From: Bartonella sp. TP
Lineage (GTDB): Bacteria; Pseudomonadota; Alphaproteobacteria; Rhizobiales; Rhizobiaceae
Direction: 5' to 3'
Assembly: GCF_030406085.1 (NCBI RefSeq)
Contig: NZ_CP129002.1
Span: 62,001-126,000, forward strand
Length of the DNA: 64,000 nucleotides
Under the pieces are notes generated by a model. It searched no databases. It was not told the DNA's origin and saw only the letters and a list, made by a program, of their open reading frames with translations. A program made the position numbers and the translations under genes. Numbering within the stretch: position 1 is the stretch's first letter; every line of letters begins with the position of its first letter. Positions 7,642 to 16,305 of the stretch are shown in pieces.

Positions 7642-9712
7642 TTTTATATTAGATAGTTTATTCGCACCTTTAGACAACTTAGCTGGCATTGGGCAACAAA
7701 CCGCTAAATTACTTACTTTGTTGATTGCTAAATATAATGGTAAAAGCGACGCGCGTATAGTTGATTTTTTACATTTTATGCCGCGAAATTATGTAGATCG
7801 TAGTTTTGAAATCCCAATAAAAGACGCTATAGAAAATAAAATTTGCACCCTGGCATTAGTTGTACAGCAAACTAATTGGGCACCAGAAAATAAAAAATTT
7901 ATACCCCATAGAATAATATGTAGTGACGGCACCGGCAGCTTAACGCTAATTTATTTTACGCCAAATGTTAAATGGCTAAGACAACAATTTTATCCAGGAC
8001 GTAAGATTATAATCTCGGGCACAATTACCCTCTATCGCGGGGAGTTAACAATGTCGCACCCTGATTATGTGCTAGATATAGCAGAAAAAGATCGATTGCC
8101 AGTTATTGAACCAATTTATCCGCTTACGGCAGGGCTTTCAAATAAGACTCTGCAAAAAGCTATGGGGCAAGCCCTTGCGAAAATACCTGCTTTGGATGAG
8201 TGGATCGACCCATCTATTAAATTACCAGCCTACAAAGAAGCCTTGATACAGATTCATAAACCAGCTACATCACAGCTTTTAGACCAATATCGGCAGCGCC
8301 TGGCATATGATGAATTGCTAGCGCATCAGCTAGCCTTGCGGCTTTTGCGTAGTCAATATACAACAAAATTTCCTCCCTATTGGCGCATTAACAAAGACAG
8401 CCCTGTGGGGTTAAAAGCAAAATTACCATTTCGCCTTACCAAAGACCAAGAAGCCTGCCTGCTAGATATTTTACAAGATTTAAGCATGCCAAAGCCAATG
8501 ACGCGCCTCTTGCAAGGCGATGTAGGGTGCGGCAAAACCATTGTGGCGACACTAGCTATGGCGCATATAGCAAATGCTGGGCTACAAGCGGCGCTAATGG
8601 TACCTACAGAAATTTTAGCCCGACAACATTTCAATTATATAAATAACCTACTACAGCCACTGGGCATGCAAACTATATTGCTAACAGGCAGAGAGAAAAA
8701 AGCAGAAAAACAGAAAAAACTGCATGATTTAGCTACTGGCAAGGCAGCAATTTGTATAGCTACCCATGCTATATTACAGCCTAATGTTAGTTTTAAAAAT
8801 CTGAGCTTTAGCGTAATAGATGAGCAGCATCGCTTTGGGGTTGAGCAACGTATGCAGCTTTTGGCCAAAAGCCATATACCAAATCTATTGATAATGACAG
8901 CAACGCCGATACCTAGAACATTAGTATTGACTGCTTTTGGCGATATAGATGTTTCAAAGATTGTAGAAAAGCCAGCAAATAGACAAATTATAACTACTGT
9001 GAAATTAAGTAGCGATAAATTGAGTAATTTATTGAGTAGAATCGAGGTAGCGCTACAAAAAGGCGAGAAAATTTATTGGATTTGCCCATTAATAGAAGAA
9101 ACAGCCAGTAGCGATTTAATATCGGCTACGGCTAGATTTGAAAATTTATTGCAGCGCTTCGGTAGTAAAGTAGCCCTGTTGCATGGTAAAACGCCACCAC
9201 AAGATAAAGAAACAATTATGTCAAGCTTTGCTACTGGCGAAACGCAGCTATTGGTAGCCACTACGGTAATTGAGGTTGGCATAGATATCAAAGATGCTTC
9301 AATAATAATCATAGAACATGCCGATAGATTTGGACTTGCGCAATTGCACCAGCTACGTGGGCGCGTTGGTCGCTCAGATAAAAAATCAAGCTGCGTATTA
9401 TTATATAGGCCACCAATATCCGCTATTGCGATTAAACGGTTGGATATTATGGTTGAGACTAATGACGGATTTTTTATAGCAGAGCAAGATTTGACTCTGC
9501 GCGGAGAAGGCGAGATTTTTGGCACCAAACAATCGGGGCTGCCAAGTTTTTTAATAGCAAATTTAGCTACAGATGCAAAATTACTGCAAATGGCACGCGA
9601 CCAAATAGCCAAAATCTCTCTAGAGGAAATCAGAGCTAAAGCCTCGCATCCCTTAAATAATTTATTGCATTTATATCATCTAGAAAAAGCGCTAAAAACC
9701 ATTCAGCCCTAG
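7634..9712 (+). CDS. recG: ATP-dependent DNA helicase RecG
   Basis: Fork-reversal helicase that remodels stalled replication forks and Holliday junctions. At 692 residues it is full length. It has an N-terminal wedge/OB-fold domain (DGTGSLTLIYF around residue 98), then the helicase core with Walker A (LQGDVGCGKTIVATLA, about residue 293), the DEQHRFGVEQR box, TATPIPRTL and a second RecA domain with LHGKTPPQDKE and QLRGRVGRSD. The ATG overlaps the end of azlD by 8 bp. It ends 6 bp before the convergent glmS, with no visible terminator between them. Confidence 0.97.
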   Translation: MRNFILDSLFAPLDNLAGIGQQTAKLLTLLIAKYNGKSDARIVDFLHFMPRNYVDRSFEIPIKDAIENKICTLALVVQQTNWAPENKKFIPHRIICSDGTGSLTLIYFTPNVKWLRQQFYPGRKIIISGTITLYRGELTMSHPDYVLDIAEKDRLPVIEPIYPLTAGLSNKTLQKAMGQALAKIPALDEWIDPSIKLPAYKEALIQIHKPATSQLLDQYRQRLAYDELLAHQLALRLLRSQYTTKFPPYWRINKDSPVGLKAKLPFRLTKDQEACLLDILQDLSMPKPMTRLLQGDVGCGKTIVATLAMAHIANAGLQAALMVPTEILARQHFNYINNLLQPLGMQTILLTGREKKAEKQKKLHDLATGKAAICIATHAILQPNVSFKNLSFSVIDEQHRFGVEQRMQLLAKSHIPNLLIMTATPIPRTLVLTAFGDIDVSKIVEKPANRQIITTVKLSSDKLSNLLSRIEVALQKGEKIYWICPLIEETASSDLISATARFENLLQRFGSKVALLHGKTPPQDKETIMSSFATGETQLLVATTVIEVGIDIKDASIIIIEHADRFGLAQLHQLRGRVGRSDKKSSCVLLYRPPISAIAIKRLDIMVETNDGFFIAEQDLTLRGEGEIFGTKQSGLPSFLIANLATDAKLLQMARDQIAKISLEEIRAKASHPLNNLLHLYHLEKALKTIQP

Positions 9713-9718
9713 CTATTG

Positions 9719-11542
9719 CTATTCAACTGTAACAGATTTGGCTAGATTTCTTGGTTGATCCACGTCGGTACCAAGAAATACTGCAGTATGGTATGCTATT
9801 AATTGTATAGGTATAGCATAGACAATAGGCGCTATCATTTGCGGAACAGCAGGCAATATTATTGCGTCATTATTCGGCAAAGCAGAATTTTCATAGCCCT
9901 GTTGGTCTGTGAGCAATAGCACAGGCCCACCACGAGCAACTACTTCTTGGACATTTGACATGGTTTTTTCAAACCATTGATCAGATGGCGCAACGACAAT
10001 AATTGGCATATATTCGTCAATCAGAGCGATTGGCCCATGTTTTAATTCGCCTGCCGCATAGCCTTCTGCATGAATATAAGACAATTCCTTGAGTTTTAGC
10101 GCGCCTTCCAATGCAATAGGGTACATAGAGCCACGGCCTAAATAAAGTACATTTTGCGACTGAGCTAAATCTTTGCAAAATTTTTGAATAAGCGTATCGC
10201 ACTTTAAAGCCTGATTTATAAAAGCAGGCAAACTTTCGAGCGCATGCAGCGCTTCTTTAAAATCATCTTCTGTTAATACGCCTCGTTCATAGCCAGCACT
10301 GATAGCCATGGTTAACAACACGGCCAATTGGCTGGTAAATGCTTTTGTCGAGGCTACGCCGATTTCCGGCCCGCATAGAGTAGAAAAAACATAGTCCGAT
10401 TCGCGTGCCATGCTAGAGCCAGCCACGTTCACTACGCTTAGACTCTGCACACCATGAGCTTTGCAATAACGCAACGAAGCCAAGCTGTCTGCCGTTTCAC
10501 CGGATTGCGAAACAAAGATAGCAAGCGTATTTTTGCGAAAAGGGATATCGCGATACCTAAATTCTGAGGCAACATCATTATCAACGCTTATTCTTGCATA
10601 TTTCTCGAACCAATATTTAGCAACTAAAGTAGCATAAAAAGCCGTGCCGCAACCAGAAAAAGATATAAGCTCTACATTTTTCCAATCTGGGCTTTTTGCT
10701 TGCTTTTTTAGCTTAGCAGCATAAAAATCTATGTAGTAAGACAGGCTATGGGATACAGTCTCTGCTTGCTCGTACATTTCTTTTTTCATGAAATGCCGGT
10801 GGTTCCCTTTAGAAATCATAAAAGAAGCGACATCGCTATTGACTATTTGGCGCGAAACTGGCGCCCCCTGCTCATTAAAAATTTCTACCTTTTGTGCTGT
10901 AACCAAAGCAATATCGCCATCTTCTAAATAGCTTATGCGGTGGGTAAACGGCGCTAGCGCTATCGCATCTGAGCCTACGAAATGCTCACCATCGCCATAG
11001 CCAAGTGCTAGGGGGGGGCCCTGCCTTGCAGCTAGCAATAAATTATCATAATCTTTAAAAATTATAGCTATGGCAAACGCGCCATGGAGCTGCTTTATTA
11101 TATTTAAAACTGCCTCTTTTGGGCCCTTGCCCTGTTTTAATTGCCCAGTTATAAGATGCACCAATATTTCTGTATCGGTGTCTGTCTCAAAAACATAACC
11201 TTGCTGCTGTAATTGTATTTTTATTTCATTGAAGTTTTCTATAATACCATTATGCACTACTGCTACAACATCATTCATATGTGGGTGAGCATTTTGCTCT
11301 ATTGGGGCGCCATGGGTTGCCCATCTAGTATGGCCAATGCCTACCTTTCCTTCAATCGGGTGAGCGCGTAGCTTTTGCTCTAAATTTATAATTTTTCCCT
11401 CGGCACGTAATCGTTGCAAATCTCCATTCGCGGCAATAGCTATACCAGCCGAATCATATCCGCGATATTCCAAACGCTTCAAGCCTTCGATAAGCCTAGC
11501 GGATACAGTCTTTTCACTTGCAATGCCAATTATTCCGCACAT
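9719..11542 (-). CDS. glmS: Glutamine-fructose-6-phosphate aminotransferase GlmS
   Basis: Makes glucosamine-6-phosphate from fructose-6-phosphate and glutamine, the entry to peptidoglycan and lipopolysaccharide amino sugars. The 607 residues comprise an N-terminal glutaminase domain with catalytic Cys2 (MCGIIGIAS), the GHTRWATHG motif and two SIS isomerase domains (SFSGCGTAFYA; SQSGETADS; ALEGALKLKE). It starts 1 bp after the stop of glmU, with AAGGGG inside the glmU end as ribosome site, so the two form an operon. The coding strand has CCC-CCC-CC where the + strand shows eight G in a row at 11011-11018, unusual in this AT-rich sequence. No glmS ribozyme is seen. Confidence 0.97.
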   Translation of the reverse strand: MCGIIGIASEKTVSARLIEGLKRLEYRGYDSAGIAIAANGDLQRLRAEGKIINLEQKLRAHPIEGKVGIGHTRWATHGAPIEQNAHPHMNDVVAVVHNGIIENFNEIKIQLQQQGYVFETDTDTEILVHLITGQLKQGKGPKEAVLNIIKQLHGAFAIAIIFKDYDNLLLAARQGPPLALGYGDGEHFVGSDAIALAPFTHRISYLEDGDIALVTAQKVEIFNEQGAPVSRQIVNSDVASFMISKGNHRHFMKKEMYEQAETVSHSLSYYIDFYAAKLKKQAKSPDWKNVELISFSGCGTAFYATLVAKYWFEKYARISVDNDVASEFRYRDIPFRKNTLAIFVSQSGETADSLASLRYCKAHGVQSLSVVNVAGSSMARESDYVFSTLCGPEIGVASTKAFTSQLAVLLTMAISAGYERGVLTEDDFKEALHALESLPAFINQALKCDTLIQKFCKDLAQSQNVLYLGRGSMYPIALEGALKLKELSYIHAEGYAAGELKHGPIALIDEYMPIIVVAPSDQWFEKTMSNVQEVVARGGPVLLLTDQQGYENSALPNNDAIILPAVPQMIAPIVYAIPIQLIAYHTAVFLGTDVDQPRNLAKSVTVE

Positions 11543-11543
11543 A

Positions 11544-12914
11544 TCATACCCCTTGCTTTATTATTTTTTCGCTACGTTGCCGCAGTGTAATTGCATAATT
11601 GTCTTTATTTACTTGCCGCGCTCTTGCTATAGCCAAAGCATTAGGCGCTACATCTTCTGTTATTACACTGCCAGAGCCGATATAGGCGCCGTTTTTTATA
11701 ATTATCGGCGCAACTAAAGACGAATTAGACCCAACAAAAACGCCTGGCTCAATTATTGTTTGCCATTTATTTTGTCCGTCATAATTACATGTTATCACAC
11801 CTGCTCCTATATTAGTTTTTGCACCAATTATTGCATCGCCTATATAAGATAAGTGGTTAAGCTTTGCCCCGGCGTCAATGTGTGAATTTTTTACTTCACA
11901 AAAATTGCCAATTTTTACATCCTCACCAATATTGCTACCGCTGCGCAACCTAGCAAAAGGCCCAATTTTAGCGCCGTTACTTATTTGTGCACCCTCTAGA
12001 TAGCTAAAAGCATGGATAGAGGCATTAGCCGCCACATATACATCGGGGCCAAAATAAACATAGGGCTCTACGCAAGCGCCTGGCTCAATTTGGGTATTGT
12101 AGCTAAAATATATAGTCTCTGGCATTTGCAAACTTACACCCTTTGCCAAAAAAGCTGCTCTTTTACGTTGTTGCCAAACAGCATCGGCGGCCGCCAATTG
12201 CTCTGCGTTGTTTACGCCCATTACATTATCCAACGGCACTTCTATTGAAGTTACGGTGAGATTCTTACTTTTGGCTATTTTTATAATATCTGTTAGGTAA
12301 AACTCACGATTATTATTGTTATTATTTACCTCTTCAAGCAGAGCTAATGCTTGCCTACCGCTTAGGGCCATTAAGCCGCCATTGCAAAAATTTATTTGCT
12401 TTTGTTCTACGCTGGCGTCTTTTTCTTCTATTATTTCTGTTAATTTCCCTTCTATTTCAATAAGTCGGCCATAACCTTCTGGCTTTCCCGTACGAAAGCC
12501 AAAAACAGCTATATCTATGCCCTGGTCTAACATCGCATTAGCACGTTCCAAATATTCCGCTTCGATAAGTGGCGTATCGCCAAAGACGATCAAAACATGC
12601 TCATATTGCTTCGCCAATTCTTCGCTACAGGCCAATACAGCATGCGCCGTACCTAGCCTTTCTTTTTGTACCACATAGTCTATTGCCAAATCGTCATGTC
12701 GTTCAGCTACAAAGCTAGCAATCGCCTCTTTTACCAGTTCAGCCTTATTACCAAGCACAACAAGTATTTTCTCAACTGCTATTTGTGCTAATGTCTCAAT
12801 AACATGGCAGACCATAGGCAAATTTGCTATTTTATGTAGAACTTTAGGCAAAGATGAGCGCATTCTGGTGCCCTCACCGGCGGCTAAAATTATACACAGG
12901 CATTTAGCTGCCAT
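11544..12914 (-). CDS. glmU: Bifunctional GlmU (GlcN-1-P acetyltransferase / UDP-GlcNAc pyrophosphorylase)
   Basis: Catalyses the last two steps to UDP-N-acetylglucosamine. At 456 residues it is full length: an N-terminal nucleotidyltransferase domain with the LAAGEGTRMRSSLPKVLH motif, then a left-handed beta-helix of hexapeptide repeats (about residue 250 onward) with GPFARLRSG, KIGNFCEVKN and NYDGQNKWQT. A run of six asparagines precedes REFYLTDI at about residue 197, where the family normally has a short Asn/Gly/Glu segment; it comes from repeated AAT/AAC codons. It is first in the glmU-glmS operon and follows ccdA on the same strand with a 19 bp gap. Confidence 0.97.
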   Translation of the reverse strand: MAAKCLCIILAAGEGTRMRSSLPKVLHKIANLPMVCHVIETLAQIAVEKILVVLGNKAELVKEAIASFVAERHDDLAIDYVVQKERLGTAHAVLACSEELAKQYEHVLIVFGDTPLIEAEYLERANAMLDQGIDIAVFGFRTGKPEGYGRLIEIEGKLTEIIEEKDASVEQKQINFCNGGLMALSGRQALALLEEVNNNNNNREFYLTDIIKIAKSKNLTVTSIEVPLDNVMGVNNAEQLAAADAVWQQRKRAAFLAKGVSLQMPETIYFSYNTQIEPGACVEPYVYFGPDVYVAANASIHAFSYLEGAQISNGAKIGPFARLRSGSNIGEDVKIGNFCEVKNSHIDAGAKLNHLSYIGDAIIGAKTNIGAGVITCNYDGQNKWQTIIEPGVFVGSNSSLVAPIIIKNGAYIGSGSVITEDVAPNALAIARARQVNKDNYAITLRQRSEKIIKQGV

Positions 12915-12933
12915 AATCGCACTCCATGATCTA

Positions 12934-13635
12934 TTATAATGATTGCATTTTTCCTGTTATAAATAACACACCCACAATTATTAACAATATGCCAATAAGT
13001 TTTTCTACATATCCTAAATGTTTAGTAAATTTAATTAAAAACGCCATAAAGACCTTAGAGAATAATGCGGCCAACAGAAATGGCAATCCAAGCCCAGCCG
13101 AATAAATACACAGTAAGCTTGCCCCCTGCCAAAGCGTTTGTTTTTGACTTGCCAAACTTAATACAGAACCCAAAACCGGCCCAATGCATGGTGTCCAGCC
13201 AAAGGCGAAAGCTAACCCCATGAAATATGCGCTCCAAAGACTAGCTTTTGTAATATTGCTATAGAATCTAAACTCACGAGAAAAGAGGTTAATCCGTAAA
13301 AGACCCAGAAAATTTATGCCCATTAAAATAATAATTATGCCAGAAGCAACTACAAAAAGATGCCTATAACTATTCAGCAATGTTCCCAAGCTTGTAGCGC
13401 TTGCGCCTAGAATTACGAATATAGTGGTAAAGCCTAACACAAAAGCCATGGCCTGGGTTAAAATTTTAAGCATGTTTTGTTTGCGGCTCTGCTGCAAATC
13501 TTCTACGCTTAAACCGCTCATATAACATAAATAAGGCGGTACCAAAGGTAGCACACAGGGTGAAAGAAAAGACAAAATACCTGCCAGAAATACGCTCCAG
13601 ATTGATAGGCTCAAAGTTACCTCCGTTAAGTTCAT
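12934..13635 (-). CDS. ccdA: CcdA-type thiol-disulfide transporter (cytochrome c biogenesis transmembrane protein)
   Basis: Polytopic membrane protein of 233 residues with six likely helices. It carries the two conserved cysteine-proline motifs of the CcdA/DsbD-beta family: LSFLSPCVLPLVPPY near residue 22 and FGWTPCIGPVLG near residue 150. These pass reducing equivalents from cytoplasmic thioredoxin to periplasmic proteins, typically to keep apocytochrome c haem-binding cysteines reduced. A c-type cytochrome is encoded at 28.4 kb. The start has an AGG just upstream. Same strand as glmU, so it may lead a ccdA-glmU-glmS transcript. Confidence 0.9.
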   Translation of the reverse strand: MNLTEVTLSLSIWSVFLAGILSFLSPCVLPLVPPYLCYMSGLSVEDLQQSRKQNMLKILTQAMAFVLGFTTIFVILGASATSLGTLLNSYRHLFVVASGIIIILMGINFLGLLRINLFSREFRFYSNITKASLWSAYFMGLAFAFGWTPCIGPVLGSVLSLASQKQTLWQGASLLCIYSAGLGLPFLLAALFSKVFMAFLIKFTKHLGYVEKLIGILLIIVGVLFITGKMQSL

Positions 13636-13691
13636 TTTGCCTAATATAAACTAAAAAATATATTTTTTAACAAAATATTTAAAAAAAACTG

Positions 13692-13720
13692 TTGACCTTT
13701 CTTAAATAGCATCGTATGTA
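13692..13720 (+). promoter_or_regulatory. Promoter of tRNA-Lys
   Basis: TTGACC (13692-13697), a 17 bp spacer and TATGTA (13715-13720) stand 26 bp before the mature tRNA-Lys 5' end, the right distance for a short leader. The -35 matches the alphaproteobacterial TTGAC core. Confidence 0.65.
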
Positions 13721-13746
13721 TCGTTGCAGTTTTTAAGTTTTCTTAA

Positions 13747-13822
13747 GAGCGCGTAGCTCAGTCGGTAGAGCAACTGACTTTTAATCAGTAGGTCCAGGGT
13801 TCGAATCCCTGCGCGCTCACCA
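13747..13822 (+). tRNA. tRNA-Lys (anticodon TTT)
   Basis: A 76-base cloverleaf: acceptor GAGCGCG pairs with CGCGCTC, the D-arm contains TAGCTCAGTCGGTAGAGCA, the anticodon loop is CTTTTAA with TTT at 13780-13782 and the T-arm is GGTTCGAATC. The CCA end is encoded (13820-13822). Confidence 0.97.
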
Positions 13823-13841
13823 TACTATCTTAATAGTATGG
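13820..13841 (+). terminator. Intrinsic terminator of tRNA-Lys
   Basis: A perfect 9 bp stem (CCATACTAT with ATAGTATGG) around a CTTA loop, followed by a T-rich tract (CTGTTTCTTCTT). The 5' arm begins with the encoded CCA of the tRNA, so processing and termination share bases. Confidence 0.6.
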
Positions 13842-13917
13842 CTGTTTCTTCTTATTTGCAATTTCCTTGTCTATTCGTTACAATAGCTTAATTTTTAAAG
13901 GCTAAAGGAAATTTGCA

Positions 13918-14415
13918 ATGACAATATCAGAAAAAGCTTTTTGTGTAAGCTGGGACCAGTTTCACCGTGACTCTAGAGCTCTTTCATGGCGCTTAGCAGA
14001 AATTAGAACAGACTGGCAAGCCATTGTTGCTGTTACACGCGGCGGGCTGGTACCCGCGGCTATTATATGCAGAGAACTTGGTATTAGAACTATCGACACT
14101 TTGTGCATAGCTTCTTACCATGAATATAACAAACAAACGGACCTAACGATTTTAAAAAATGTTTGCCCTGAATTGCGCCAAAAAGGCGGTGAGAGTATTA
14201 TCGTAATAGATGACCTTACTGATACGGGTAAAACTTTTGCGGCCGTAAAAGAAATATTGCCAAAAGCGCATTTTGCCACTATTTACTCAAAGCCCCAAGG
14301 CAAGCCCCTAGTTGATACTTATGTAACTGAGGTAAGCCAAGATACTTGGATTTATTTTCCTTGGGATATGGGATTTACCTATCAGGCCCCGATTAATAAG
14401 AATCATAATGAGTAA
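13918..14415 (+). CDS. gpt: Xanthine (guanine) phosphoribosyltransferase Gpt
   Basis: Purine salvage enzyme that joins PRPP to xanthine or guanine. The 165 residues show the type I PRTase fold: [12 protein letters not shown] (PPi loop) near residue 43 and the PRPP-binding loop [13 protein letters not shown] near residue 97. Size and the C-terminal DTWIYFPWD motif match the XGPRT family rather than hypoxanthine PRTase. It follows tRNA-Lys and its terminator, so it probably has its own promoter. A ribosome site is present (AAAGGAAATTTGCA before the ATG). Confidence 0.9.
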   Translation: MTISEKAFCVSWDQFHRDSRALSWRLAEIRTDWQAIVAVTRGGLVPAAIICRELGIRTIDTLCIASYHEYNKQTDLTILKNVCPELRQKGGESIIVIDDLTDTGKTFAAVKEILPKAHFATIYSKPQGKPLVDTYVTEVSQDTWIYFPWDMGFTYQAPINKNHNE

Positions 14416-14437
14416 TTAATAATCTGCTGTACCTTAT

Positions 14438-14462
14438 GGAACCTTAAACAAGCTTTGGCGTT
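14438..14462 (+). promoter_or_regulatory. EcfG (general stress response sigma factor) promoter
   Basis: GGAAC at 14438-14442 and CGTT at 14459-14462 are separated by exactly 16 bp. This is the consensus for EcfG/SigT, the alphaproteobacterial general stress sigma factor released by the PhyR-NepR switch. It sits 62 bp upstream of the repeat-bearing membrane protein, in the right orientation. By eye I found no second GGAAC-N16/17-CGTT in the window. Confidence 0.7.
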
Positions 14463-14524
14463 TCTGTAACATAAAACTACAGCAATAAAAGTTACATTAT
14501 AAGGAAGATAAGGGGAACTACCAG

Positions 14525-14989
14525 ATGGAAAGAATACGCTCTAATAACGACCCTATGGTCGACATTCATGCAGATGACGCAGTCACGAAAAACGAGAAAC
14601 GCTCAAGTGCCGCAGTGCGTGCCCTACTGGGCTTCCTCGGTTTTGTAGCAGCATTATGGTTACTAGTAAGCTTGCTTGGATCATTCATGCACCACCCAGT
14701 GGCTAGCGCAAATACAGATACGACTACTGTAGACGGCGTACCAGCAGTGACTAAAGACGCTATCACTATGGACGGCGCGCCAGTAGTAACTAAGGACGTT
14801 AAAACGACAACTACTACCATAGATACAGTACCAGCACCTGTTAATAGTACAAACCCTGCTGCCAGCAGCACGGTAACGATTGCACCGATGGAATCTACTA
14901 CCACGGTAAAGCCAGAGGCTTCTAGCCCAACGCCGCCTCCAGCACCTGAAGTAACGAATCCAGCACCTGCAGGCGCAGTTTCTAGCTAA
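14525..14989 (+). CDS. Hypothetical single-pass membrane protein with Thr/Pro/Ala-rich tail and internal repeat
   Basis: Not a family I can name. The 154 residues fall into three parts: a charged cytoplasmic N-terminus (about 1-30), one transmembrane helix (LLGFLGFVAALWLLVSLLGS, about 35-54) and a long periplasmic low-complexity tail rich in Thr, Val, Pro, Ala and Ser. The tail contains a 13-residue tandem repeat (VDGVPAVTKDAIT, MDGAPVVTKDVKT) and ends in a proline-rich spacer. Base composition is visibly more GC than its surroundings. A strong ribosome site (AAGGGGAAC) precedes the ATG, an EcfG-type promoter lies upstream and a hairpin terminator follows, so it is probably a single-gene stress-induced unit. 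A spacer or anchor role in the envelope is speculation. Confidence 0.7.
   Translation: MERIRSNNDPMVDIHADDAVTKNEKRSSAAVRALLGFLGFVAALWLLVSLLGSFMHHPVASANTDTTTVDGVPAVTKDAITMDGAPVVTKDVKTTTTTIDTVPAPVNSTNPAASSTVTIAPMESTTTVKPEASSPTPPPAPEVTNPAPAGAVSS
14729..14806 (+). repeat. Two tandem 39-bp in-frame units
   Basis: Units 14729-14767 and 14768-14806 encode VDGVPAVTKDAIT and MDGAPVVTKDVKT. They are diverged copies, identical at most codon positions, inside the periplasmic tail of the gene at 14525. Confidence 0.7.
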
Positions 14990-15015
14990 TATTTGGCAAA
15001 GATTTTACTCAATTT

Positions 15016-15047
15016 AAGGCGAAAGGTGTTACCCTTCCGCCTTTTTT
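15016..15047 (+). terminator. Intrinsic terminator after the EcfG-controlled gene
   Basis: AAGGCG pairs with CGCCTT, extended by an imperfect AAAGG/CCTT stretch around GTGTTA, and is followed by a run of six T. It reads in the + direction and spans the stop codon of dinB on the other strand. Confidence 0.65.
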
Positions 15048-16303
15048 ATTAATTGCGCTTTATGAATGCATTGTGAGCCAAATTTATCTTTGATTAAATC
15101 TAAAGCTTCTTCTAAAGCGGCATTTTTTCGTATTTTACTGTCCAGTAAGTCTCGTTCTTCACTGCTACAATTTTCATGCAAATGCCGCATAGTAATGCCC
15201 AATAATCTTATCGAATAATTTGGTTTTATGCTTTTTAGCAAAAAAAGCGCTGTCTCAAATATAGTGCTGGCTAAGTTCGTTTTATAGCTAAGGCTATGGC
15301 ATTTGCTTATATTTTTCTGACGCTGCGGACGAATTTTTAAAACTATCGTACTACCGCATAATTTATGCTTTTTCAGTTTTGCTGATAATTGTTCACTCAA
15401 TTGGTAAAGCTCATAAGAAATTCGCGCAGGGTCGTTTATACAGCTATAGAAACTAGTTTCTTTGGAAACAGATTTTACGTTTTTTTGTGGAGTAACCGTC
15501 CTGTCGTCTATCCCCTGGGCAAAATCATAAATTCGCTGGCCAGTGGATTTATATTTTTTGATAAAGTCTGGTTGGTTTAGTTTTTGTATATCGCTGATTG
15601 TGTGTAGCTTATCTAGTAAGAATTTTTTTGCCAATTCTTCGCCAACACCATGTATTTTAGTAACAGAGATCGGCGCTATCAGATTTTTTGCTTCCTCTTT
15701 ATTGATAATAAAAAAACCATTTGGTTTTTTCATATCCGAGGCTAGCTTGCTTAAAAATTTGCAATAAGAAACACCTATAGACGCCGACAACGAAAATTCG
15801 GCTTCTATCTTTTTTTGATATTCTAGTAGCTTTATAGCTGCTGGTTGCTTATGAAGCTTTTGCGTACCCTGAAAATCTAAAAAAAATTCATCTATCGAAG
15901 CTTTCTCAACCAAAGGTGTAAGCTCACTTAACAAAGAAGATAACGCAACAGAAATAGCAGCATATTTTTGCATATTCGGTTTAATAATAATAAGATTTGG
16001 GCATAGCTGTAGCGCTTTGGCAACAGGCATAGCAGACCGAATGCCAAATTTTCTGGCTATATAGCAAGCTGTCGCTACTACGCCTTTTACAGAGTCCGAA
16101 ATAATTACTGGCTGGTTTGTTAATGCCGGATTATCGCGTTTTTCTACAGAGGCATAGAAAGCGTCACAATCTATATGGGCAATTTCTAATTGTGCAAGTG
16201 TTGTATAAGACAATAAACGAGTGCTATGGCATTTTTCGCAATAAAAATTTTGCTCTGCTTGAATAGTCAAACAATTAGAGCAAAATAACTCATCCAGCTG
16301 CAT
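15029..16303 (-). CDS. dinB: DNA polymerase IV (Y-family translesion polymerase)
   Basis: Error-prone polymerase for lesion bypass, 424 residues. Catalytic acidic residues are visible: HIDCDAFYASVEKRDNP (first Asp, about residue 44) and KASIDEFFLDF (Asp-Glu pair, about residue 138). The thumb has a helix-hairpin-helix (TKIHGVGEELAKKF), and a little-finger domain follows. The N-terminus has a rhizobial-type extension with a CxxC-x10-CxxC zinc-ribbon-like module (cysteines at about 8, 11, 22 and 25). It starts 2 bp after DUF3572, so the two are co-transcribed. The C-terminus is not a recognisable beta-clamp motif. Confidence 0.93.
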   Translation of the reverse strand: MQLDELFCSNCLTIQAEQNFYCEKCHSTRLLSYTTLAQLEIAHIDCDAFYASVEKRDNPALTNQPVIISDSVKGVVATACYIARKFGIRSAMPVAKALQLCPNLIIIKPNMQKYAAISVALSSLLSELTPLVEKASIDEFFLDFQGTQKLHKQPAAIKLLEYQKKIEAEFSLSASIGVSYCKFLSKLASDMKKPNGFFIINKEEAKNLIAPISVTKIHGVGEELAKKFLLDKLHTISDIQKLNQPDFIKKYKSTGQRIYDFAQGIDDRTVTPQKNVKSVSKETSFYSCINDPARISYELYQLSEQLSAKLKKHKLCGSTIVLKIRPQRQKNISKCHSLSYKTNLASTIFETALFLLKSIKPNYSIRLLGITMRHLHENCSSEERDLLDSKIRKNAALEEALDLIKDKFGSQCIHKAQLIKKAEG

Positions 16304-16305
16304 AG

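Noticed and set aside
9073-9612. 179-codon open frame on the - strand
   Set aside because: Lies wholly opposite the recG helicase domain; antisense shadow without signal or ribosome site.
9719-11542. glmS ribozyme or other riboswitch ahead of glmS
   Set aside because: glmU ends 1 bp before glmS, leaving no leader.
14566-14904. 112-codon hydrophobic frame on the - strand
   Set aside because: Mirror of the Thr/Pro/Ala tail of the gene at 14525, which has promoter, ribosome site and terminator of its own.
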